A program made the translations under genes and the position numbers. The notes under the pieces are model-generated. The model saw only the letters and a program-made list of their open reading frames with translations. It was not told the DNA's origin and did not search any database. A stretch of 7,553 nt of DNA. Origin: Marisimplicoccus sp964437815 (GTDB taxonomy: Bacteria; Bacteroidota; Bacteroidia; Flavobacteriales; Flavobacteriaceae). The stretch lies in contig CAYTIE010000040.1 in the NCBI GenBank assembly GCA_964437815.1, forward strand, positions 1 to 7,553. Reading direction: 5' to 3'. This document shows, in pieces, positions 1 through 4,714 of the stretch (its first letter is position 1; every line of letters starts with the position of its first letter).

Positions 1-220
1 AAGTTTTAATTCCAATTTTTTTATATGGTTCACAATTAAGTTCCTCATCATAAAGCTCTACTTGATGTGAAGCTTTAATAATTTCTTTTGGTCCATTTTT
101 TGTGCCTCCACCATAGCTAACCGTTTTTTCCAAACCAAAAGGGACAACAACAACTTTTTCTTTAACACTGAATTTATTATCAACTCCAAGAAAACCTAAT
201 TTGTTAGATAAGTAATTCAA
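1..220 (-). CDS. speB: Agmatinase/ureohydrolase family protein, N-terminal part (cut by left window edge)
   Basis: Reading leftward from a TTG at 220-218 gives 73 open codons running off the window edge. Visible text includes VVVPFGLEKTVSYGGGT and KNGPKEIIKA, the pattern seen near the N-terminus of agmatinases and related ureohydrolases (P-[FW]-x3, then a G/S-rich GGGT-xxGP-xxI turn). The metal-binding His/Asp motifs that would confirm chemistry lie outside the window. Agmatinase would hydrolyse agmatine to putrescine and urea in the cytoplasm; guanidinobutyrase or arginase activity cannot be excluded. The start must be TTG: the frame is closed by the TAA of the upstream gene (226-224), only one codon (AAA) separates them, and no ATG or GTG occurs early. 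There is no Shine-Dalgarno, so translation probably depends on the upstream gene. It is the third gene of a polyamine operon, which supports the assignment. Confidence 0.8.
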   Translation of the reverse strand, partial: MNYLSNKLGFLGVDNKFSVKEKVVVVPFGLEKTVSYGGGTKNGPKEIIKASHQVELYDEELNCEPYKKIGIKT

Positions 221-223
221 TTT

Positions 224-1267
224 TTAACCAAATATTTTATTGAAATTTTTTCTAGCTCTATTCTTCCATGCGCCTCTATGATATGCATCACTAGCTATTA
301 GTGGTAAAATGCTAGTAGCTTCAGCAAAAACCATTTGTTCTTTTGTAACATCTACTTTTCCCCAAGAACTTGCCTCTTTTAGAGTTGAGCTACTACAAGC
401 ACCATCTCTTGAATCGGCAACTGTTATTTGTACCGCATATTTGTGCATATCAACTTCTTCTCCCAAAAGTTCTGCACAAATTACTGTATCTTGAATAAAA
501 TTTTTTGGCACACCTCCACCAATCATGAATAATCCAGATCCTTTAGATTTTATTTTTATTTCAGTTAATTCACGAAACTCTCTTATCGAGTCTATAGTAA
601 TATGTTTTTTTGGGTTTCTTTCTTGATGCATTACTAATCCAAAACCTGCACTAGAGTCTGTAAAAGCAGGGCAGAATATTGGGACGTTATTATCATATGC
701 CATTTCAATTAAAGATCCTTTCTTTTTGGCATTTGATTTTAAAAATTTTCCTATTTCATTAATAAACTCTCTAGATGTGTAGCTTTTTGGTTCTAAATTA
801 TCTGCAATCTTACCAATCGTTTTATCACACATTTGTAATTCATTTTCATCGATGTAAGTATCATAAATTCTATCTATATAATTTTCTCTTAACTCGGTGT
901 CATTTTGGAATTGAGATCCTTGATAATGCTTGAATCCTAAAGCTTCAAAAAAATCCATATCAATTATAGAAGCTCCTGTAGCCACAATAGCATCAACCAT
1001 ATTATATTTAATCATATCCCTATAGACATGCATGCATCCAGCTGCCGAAGTAGATCCGGCTAAAGTTAAGAAAATAGTACAGTCTTTATCTTTTAACATT
1101 TCATTAAAAATATTAGCCGCGTTTGCAGTTTCTCTTGAAACGAAAGACATCTTTTTCATTGATGAGATTATGTCCCTTGCATCAAAAGAGGCAATGTCTA
1201 TATGCTCCACTTCTTTGCTTAATAAGTCTTTTTTTCTATTATGGGATAAATTTTTTTTGTCTGGCAT
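224..1267 (-). CDS. dhs: Deoxyhypusine synthase family protein, probable bacterial homospermidine synthase-type enzyme
   Basis: The protein has 347 residues (numbering from ATG at 1267) and the length and motif order of the DHS family. Visible are a nucleotide-binding LAGSTSAAG (69-77), VATGASIID (95-103), PAFTDSSAG (200-208), GGGVPKNF (250-257) and C-terminal ASSWGK, whose K304 matches the catalytic lysine of human DHS (K329); W302 and E298 match W327 and E323. DHS uses NAD to move the aminobutyl group of spermidine to a lysine of eIF5A. Bacteria have no eIF5A, and bacterial DHS-like proteins have been linked to homospermidine formation from putrescine, which fits the neighbouring decarboxylase and agmatinase genes. 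By hand alignment, positions matching human spermidine-contact residues D243, H288 and N292 are F209, N256 and D260. I chose ATG at 1267 over TTG at 1270: the ATG overlaps the upstream stop as TGATG, implying coupled translation. The family call is firm; the exact product is inferred. Confidence 0.92.
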   Translation of the reverse strand: MPDKKNLSHNRKKDLLSKEVEHIDIASFDARDIISSMKKMSFVSRETANAANIFNEMLKDKDCTIFLTLAGSTSAAGCMHVYRDMIKYNMVDAIVATGASIIDMDFFEALGFKHYQGSQFQNDTELRENYIDRIYDTYIDENELQMCDKTIGKIADNLEPKSYTSREFINEIGKFLKSNAKKKGSLIEMAYDNNVPIFCPAFTDSSAGFGLVMHQERNPKKHITIDSIREFRELTEIKIKSKGSGLFMIGGGVPKNFIQDTVICAELLGEEVDMHKYAVQITVADSRDGACSSSTLKEASSWGKVDVTKEQMVFAEATSILPLIASDAYHRGAWKNRARKNFNKIFG

Positions 1268-2445
1268 CAAGCAACAAGAAACTCTTTATTTGTCTCTTTG
1301 CCATACATTGTCATAATTGGATTATCTTCTACTTCAAATATATTGTTTGAATAAAATCCATTAAATTCAGTTCTAAATGTTAGGCCGTAAGCACCCAGTT
1401 GACCTAATTCAATATAATCGTTTTCTTTTATATTATTTGGCAAGATGAAAGGACCTTTCATATAATCCATGCTATCACATGTTGGTCCATAAAAATCAAA
1501 TGAAGTTAATTTTTTTGATATAGTTCTTCCACTTGTTATAAGCCTTGAAGGATAAACTATATTTGGCACACCGGCATCAAAAAGTGTTCCATACGTTCCA
1601 TCATTTATATAGAGTTTTTGTTTTTTTCTTAAATTTACCCTTGTAATTGTTGAACCACTTTCAGCAACAATAGCTCGACCAGGTTCACAAATAATTTCTG
1701 GAAGTTTATTTAATTTTAAATTTGATAATGCTTTCTTAATTTCCTCAAAATAATTGTCAAGTGATTGAGGAATTAAATCAGGATATATAGTTGGAAAACC
1801 TCCTCCTATGTTTATTACATCTGGAATAATTTTTGTTTTTTTAATAATGATGCCAATTTCAGCAATTCCTTTAGTATATGATATTGGATGCATACATTGT
1901 GAACCAACATGAAAACTTAATCCTATTTTTTTTGCACATTGTTTAGCTAGCCTTAATAAGCCAGAAGCTTCTGAGCTAATTGCTCCAAATTTTTTTGATA
2001 AGTCTATTTCTGCATGTTCATTTGAAACTGCCACTCTCACAAATAATTCTAAATCTTTTGCATGATTTGTGCTTTCAATAATTTTAATTAACTCATCTTT
2101 GGTATCTAAGGAAAATGTTTTTATACCATGTTTAAAATACGCTTCATTAATATTTTCTCTACTTTTGACGGTATGCATATATGAACAATTAGCGTTTGGG
2201 TTAATTTTTTTAATTGTTTCAATTTCTTTTATTGACGCTATGTCAAAATTATTAATTCCACTTTCTATAATTGTTTGTAGTACAATAGGGTTTGGATTGG
2301 TCTTAACAGCATAAAGAATTTTTCCTGGGAATTTATTCCTAAAATATTTAGAAGATAATTTTATTGATTTTCTTCTAATACAATAAACCGGTTCTGTTGG
2401 TTTCAGTTGTTCTACTAGTTCATCAACTGATTTAAATTTTTCCAT
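1267..2445 (-). CDS. odc: PLP-dependent ornithine decarboxylase (alanine-racemase fold, ODC/DapDC family)
   Basis: The protein has 392 residues and a complete ODC motif set: YAVKTNP with the PLP-binding lysine K48; HVGSQ (179-183), whose His stacks on PLP; GGGFP (214-218) and CEPGR (253-257) for the cofactor phosphate; YGTLFDAG (285-292); GPTCDSMD (320-327) with catalytic C323 and substrate-side D324; and GAYGLTF followed by FNGF near the C-terminus. This is the fold-type III family of eukaryotic ODC and LysA, unrelated in fold to E. coli SpeC. The expected reaction is ornithine to putrescine plus CO2 in the cytosol; lysine as an extra substrate is possible, while a LysA role is less likely given the CDSMD motif and the neighbours. 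The ATG at 2445 has a good ribosome binding site. It is first in an operon with the DHS-family and agmatinase genes, and its TGA overlaps the next ATG by one base. Confidence 0.93.
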   Translation of the reverse strand: MEKFKSVDELVEQLKPTEPVYCIRRKSIKLSSKYFRNKFPGKILYAVKTNPNPIVLQTIIESGINNFDIASIKEIETIKKINPNANCSYMHTVKSRENINEAYFKHGIKTFSLDTKDELIKIIESTNHAKDLELFVRVAVSNEHAEIDLSKKFGAISSEASGLLRLAKQCAKKIGLSFHVGSQCMHPISYTKGIAEIGIIIKKTKIIPDVINIGGGFPTIYPDLIPQSLDNYFEEIKKALSNLKLNKLPEIICEPGRAIVAESGSTITRVNLRKKQKLYINDGTYGTLFDAGVPNIVYPSRLITSGRTISKKLTSFDFYGPTCDSMDYMKGPFILPNNIKENDYIELGQLGAYGLTFRTEFNGFYSNNIFEVEDNPIMTMYGKETNKEFLVA

Positions 2446-2450
2446 TTATT

Positions 2451-2455
2451 TCCTC
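2451..2455 (-). promoter_or_regulatory. Shine-Dalgarno of the ornithine decarboxylase gene
   Basis: On the minus strand GAGGA is followed by AATAA and then the ATG at 2445, a 5-nt spacing. It is the only clear Shine-Dalgarno at any of the seven gene starts in the window, and it fixes the decarboxylase start. Confidence 0.75.
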
Positions 2456-2469
2456 AAAAAAAATTTAAC

Positions 2470-2496
2470 AAAAAAAACCGCATAACTAGTATGCAA
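2470..2496 (-). promoter_or_regulatory. Leader stem-loop followed by U8, attenuator-like, upstream of the polyamine operon
   Basis: On the minus strand, GCATA (2494-2490) pairs perfectly with TATGC (2484-2480) around loop CTAGT. Two flanking U-G wobble pairs (2496/2478 and 2495/2479) extend the stem to 7 bp. Eight T follow directly (2477-2470), the shape of a weak intrinsic terminator, and the structure ends about 25 nt before the decarboxylase ATG. It could be an attenuator of the polyamine operon. If transcription starts near 2494, just after a TATATA at 2506-2501, the hairpin would instead cap the 5' end of the mRNA and could protect it. Only two G-C pairs support the stem, so its stability is modest. 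Confidence 0.35.
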
Positions 2497-2511
2497 TTTC
2501 TATATAAATTC

Positions 2512-2530
2512 AGCATTTATGGGATATGCT
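2512..2530. promoter_or_regulatory. Inverted repeat AGCAT-N9-ATGCT in the divergent odc/regA control region
   Basis: The arms 2512-2516 and 2526-2530 are perfect 5-bp inverted repeats around a 9-nt centre. The dyad sits immediately upstream of the TATATA (2506-2501, minus strand) that could be the -10 of the decarboxylase operon, where it would cover a -35 that is otherwise not recognisable. It shares the GCAT/ATGC half-site with the hairpin 34 bp away (centre to centre), but the spacing between arms differs (9 versus 5). It may be an operator or a chance dyad in AT-rich DNA. Confidence 0.25.
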
Positions 2531-2555
2531 TGTTAAAGTAAAGTAAATAATAACA

Positions 2556-2585
2556 TTGAAATAAAGAAATTTATTTCCATATATA
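2556..2585 (+). promoter_or_regulatory. Candidate sigma-70-type promoter of regA, nearly leaderless
   Basis: TTGAAA at 2556-2561 matches the -35 consensus at five of six bases. It is followed after 18 nt by TATATA at 2580-2585, four of six matches to the -10. Initiation 6-8 nt past the -10 would fall at about 2591-2593, only 2-4 nt before the regA ATG at 2595. No Shine-Dalgarno is present, which agrees with a leaderless or near-leaderless message. The TA-repeat around 2580-2588 makes the exact -10 register uncertain. Confidence 0.4.
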
Positions 2586-2594
2586 TATGTCTTA

Positions 2595-3158
2595 ATGACA
2601 GAAACCCAAAACATAAAAAAAATTAGTGAATTTAAGGATAATTCGCTGTTAATAGTAGATGATGATAATCCATTTAGAGAGAGACTATCTAGGGCAATGG
2701 AAAAAAAAGGTTTTCAAGTTTCACAAGCAGAGAGTGTAAAGATTGGAATAGAATCTGTAAAATTGAAAAAACCAGCTTTCGCAGTTGTAGATTTAAGGTT
2801 AAATGATGGAAATGGACTGGAAGTTGTAAAAGAAATTCAAACAAATAATCCCAACAGCAGAATAATAATGCTAACTGGTTATGGAAATATTCCAACAGCT
2901 GTTGCGGCAATTAAAGAGGGAGCAATTGATTATCTTGCAAAACCCGCTGATGCAGAGGATGTAGAAAAAGCTCTTTTAGCGGATCCAAATAGAAAAGCCT
3001 CGCCACCAGAAAATCCTATGTCAGCTGATAGAGTTAAATGGGAACATATTCATAGAGTGTTTGAGTTATGCAATAGAAACGTATCAGAAACTGCTAGACG
3101 TTTAAAAATGCACAGAAGAACATTGCAACGAATCCTATCAAAAAGATCACCTAAATAA
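2595..3158 (+). CDS. regA: RegA/ActR/PrrA-family redox response regulator
   Basis: This 187-residue two-domain protein has the usual length of RegA/ActR/PrrA. The receiver domain (about 15-128) has the acidic pocket VDDD (21-24), phosphoacceptor D66 in VVDLRL, T94 in MLTGYGN and K116 in AKPAD. The linker holds the family's PPENPMSADR block (137-146), and the Fis-type helix-turn-helix ends in ETARRLKMHRRTLQRIL (165-181), almost unchanged from Rhodobacter RegA. In that genus the sensor kinase RegB phosphorylates RegA, which then controls respiration, carbon and nitrogen fixation and photosynthesis genes according to redox state. The first ATG is used; the next in-frame Met is residue 35, inside the receiver domain. 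There is no Shine-Dalgarno. No regB or senC lies in the window, so the kinase must be elsewhere. It is divergent from the polyamine operon and overlaps bioY tail to tail by 8 bp. Confidence 0.95.
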   Translation: MTETQNIKKISEFKDNSLLIVDDDNPFRERLSRAMEKKGFQVSQAESVKIGIESVKLKKPAFAVVDLRLNDGNGLEVVKEIQTNNPNSRIIMLTGYGNIPTAVAAIKEGAIDYLAKPADAEDVEKALLADPNRKASPPENPMSADRVKWEHIHRVFELCNRNVSETARRLKMHRRTLQRILSKRSPK

Positions 3159-3702
3159 ATTTTCTTAACCTAATAACTTTGTTAACTAATAAAGTTAACA
3201 ATAAAATTTTAAAAAATTCAGCTAATAGAAATGGATAAACGCCCAATTGAAGAATTGGTTTATCCCAACCAATTAAATTACCCAACCATATGACTCCAAA
3301 TAAATAAATAACTGATGTTGATATTAAAATTTTTATAAAATTAATTAAATAATTTGAATTATATTTAAAATAACCTGCAAGAAAACATGCAAAAATAAAT
3401 CCAATTAAATAACCCATTGTAGGTCCTACAAAATATGCAATACCTATTCCTTTTTCTGGAGAATTAGAAAATACTGGCAAACCCATAATACCTTCTAACA
3501 GATATAAAAAAATTGTTGTTACCCCAACTTTATAACCAAATGAAATACCTAAAAATAATACAACAAAAGTTTGCATTGTCATAGGTACTGGATAAAAAGG
3601 AATTTTGATTTTTGCAGAAATTGTTAAAAAAATAGAACCTAAAAGAGAAATTAATAAAATTTTAATTATTTTATTATTTGATATTGTTTTTACAAGCTCC
3701 AT
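3151..3702 (-). CDS. bioY: BioY, biotin-binding S-component of an ECF transporter
   Basis: This 183-residue hydrophobic protein has about six membrane spans (roughly 13-31, 43-60, 60-76, 86-112, 118-141 and 152-177). Family signatures are PVPMTMQT (38-45), LLEGIMGLPVF (68-78) and GPTMGYLIGF (93-102). BioY binds biotin in the inner membrane. Some work with BioM/BioN-type ATPase and T-component subunits, while solitary alphaproteobacterial BioY proteins have been reported to take up biotin alone; neither bioM nor bioN is in this window. Near the C-terminus many BioY proteins carry D-x-x-K in helix 6; here the equivalent stretch reads AEFFK (E162, K165), a conservative change. ATG at 3702 has no clear ribosome binding site. 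It begins 33 nt after the ABC ATPase gene on the same strand, so the two are probably co-transcribed. The stop is TAG, and the last 8 bp overlap the end of regA. Confidence 0.93.
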   Translation of the reverse strand: MELVKTISNNKIIKILLISLLGSIFLTISAKIKIPFYPVPMTMQTFVVLFLGISFGYKVGVTTIFLYLLEGIMGLPVFSNSPEKGIGIAYFVGPTMGYLIGFIFACFLAGYFKYNSNYLINFIKILISTSVIYLFGVIWLGNLIGWDKPILQLGVYPFLLAEFFKILLLTLLVNKVIRLRKFI

Positions 3703-3735
3703 TGATTCGATTTTACATCTAAAATAATAATTAAT

Positions 3736-4665
3736 CTAGTTTTTTGTTAACCTTAAAAATACGTCTTCAAGATCACCATCATCTGTAGAAATATCAAATA
3801 TTTTTATATTTTGTACATTTAAATGACTAATAATTTGGTCAATGTTAATTTTGCTTTTTTCATAAGAAATACAAAATTTATTTTTTTCGTTAGAAATAAT
3901 TTTTAATGATTTTAAAATATTTTCGTTAATATTTACTTTTTTATCTGTGATAAATTTGACTATCTTTGTTTGAATTTTATTTAAAAGATTTTTTGTAGTA
4001 TCTAGAGCTACCAATTCTCCATGGTTTAAAATTCCAATTCTGTCACACATTTTTTCAGCTTCTTCTAAATAGTGAGTTGTAAGTATAATAGTTACACCTT
4101 TGTTGTTTAAAGATCTGACATTTTCCCATAATTTTTTCCTAAGATCCACATCTACCCCAGCCGTTGGTTCATCTAAAATTATTATTGGAGGTTGATGAAC
4201 CATGGATTTTGCTACTAACAACCTTCTTTTCATGCCCCCAGACAAACTTCTTGAATAACTATTTGCTTGTTTTTCTAAAGATACTAATTTTAAAATTGTA
4301 TCTGTTATTCTGTCTTTTTTTTTAACTCCATATAATCCTGCTTGTAATTCTAATAACTTTTTTGGACTAAAAAATGGGTCTATATTTACTTCTTGAGGAA
4401 CTATTCCAATAGATGCTCTTACTTGTCGAGGATTCTTATCTAAATCAAAACCCCAAACATTCACTGTTCCTTCACTTTTTATAACAGATCCTCCAAGTAT
4501 ATTAATAAATGTGCTTTTTCCAGCTCCGTTTGGACCCAACAATCCAAAAATTTCACCTTCTTTCACTTCTAAGTTTAAACTTTTTAAGGCCTCAACGAGG
4601 TTTACTCCTTTTTTTGAATAAGTTTTTTTTAAGTTTTTAACATCTACAACGTTTTTTTTTTCCAT
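3736..4665 (-). CDS. ABC transporter ATP-binding protein, ABC-2/CcmA (YadG/DrrA-like) export type
   Basis: This 309-residue protein is a complete nucleotide-binding domain with a C-terminal extension. It shows Walker A GPNGAGKST (44-52), Q-loop Q91, signature LSGGM (141-145), Walker B IIILDEP (161-167) with catalytic E166, a D-loop at AGVD and switch H198 in LTTH. The sequence HYLEEAEKMCDRIGIL (198-213) and a tail ending in DLEDVFLRLT (298-307) are typical of ATPases that energise ABC-2 export permeases, not of ECF ATPases. The substrate cannot be read from the sequence. No ABC-2 permease gene is adjacent; the next gene in the operon is bioY, a different transporter class. The start codon ATG at 4665 lacks a Shine-Dalgarno, and codons 2-5 contain a run of ten A. 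It is divergent from polA across 49 bp. Function as an ATPase subunit is secure; its partner is unknown. Confidence 0.92.
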   Translation of the reverse strand: MEKKNVVDVKNLKKTYSKKGVNLVEALKSLNLEVKEGEIFGLLGPNGAGKSTFINILGGSVIKSEGTVNVWGFDLDKNPRQVRASIGIVPQEVNIDPFFSPKKLLELQAGLYGVKKKDRITDTILKLVSLEKQANSYSRSLSGGMKRRLLVAKSMVHQPPIIILDEPTAGVDVDLRKKLWENVRSLNNKGVTIILTTHYLEEAEKMCDRIGILNHGELVALDTTKNLLNKIQTKIVKFITDKKVNINENILKSLKIISNEKNKFCISYEKSKINIDQIISHLNVQNIKIFDISTDDGDLEDVFLRLTKN

Positions 4666-4714
4666 ATATGGTTATACATTTATAACATTAAGAGAAATAA
4701 GATAACATTATTAA
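4666..4714. promoter_or_regulatory. Divergent control region between the ABC ATPase gene and polA
   Basis: These 49 bp must hold 5' signals for both genes unless polA is read from further upstream. GTTATA (4671-4676) and TATAAC (4681-4686) form a perfect inverted repeat with a 4-nt centre, offering a TATAAC -10-like hexamer on each strand. A 9-bp direct repeat ATAACATTA occurs at 4682-4690 and 4702-4710, exactly 20 bp apart. On the minus strand TG-T-TATAAA (4687-4679) resembles an extended -10 for the ATPase gene, leaving a leader of only a few bases. No convincing -35 or Shine-Dalgarno is seen on either side. Confidence 0.35.

Noticed and set aside
309..2314. Short plus-strand open frames at 309-494, 1032-1316, 1123-1350 and 2069-2314
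   Set aside because: They lie antisense to the strongly supported DHS-like and decarboxylase genes, match no family I recognise and look like by-products of the real reading frames.
1267..2445. The decarboxylase as diaminopimelate decarboxylase (LysA)
   Set aside because: It is the same superfamily, but GPTCDSMD and the GAYGLTF...FNGF ending are ODC-like, and the operon is a polyamine operon.
2689..2910. A 73-codon minus-strand open frame inside regA
   Set aside because: It is antisense to the conserved receiver domain of RegA and shows no motif or start signal of its own.
3174..3197. Inverted repeat TAACTTT/AAAGTTA just after the regA stop, as a regA terminator
   Set aside because: The arms are perfect over 7 bp but A/T-rich, the loop is 10 nt and no T-run follows. 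It also lies in the bioY coding sequence, which explains the bases.
3703..3735. Riboswitch or dedicated promoter upstream of bioY
   Set aside because: Only 33 AT-rich nt separate the genes; there is no room for a structured sensor and no promoter pair is recognisable.
3736..4665. The ATPase as BioM, the energising subunit for the neighbouring BioY
   Set aside because: The post-Walker-B sequence LTTHYLEEAEKMCDRI and the C-terminal DLEDVFLRLT tail point to the ABC-2 export subfamily, not to ECF ATPases.
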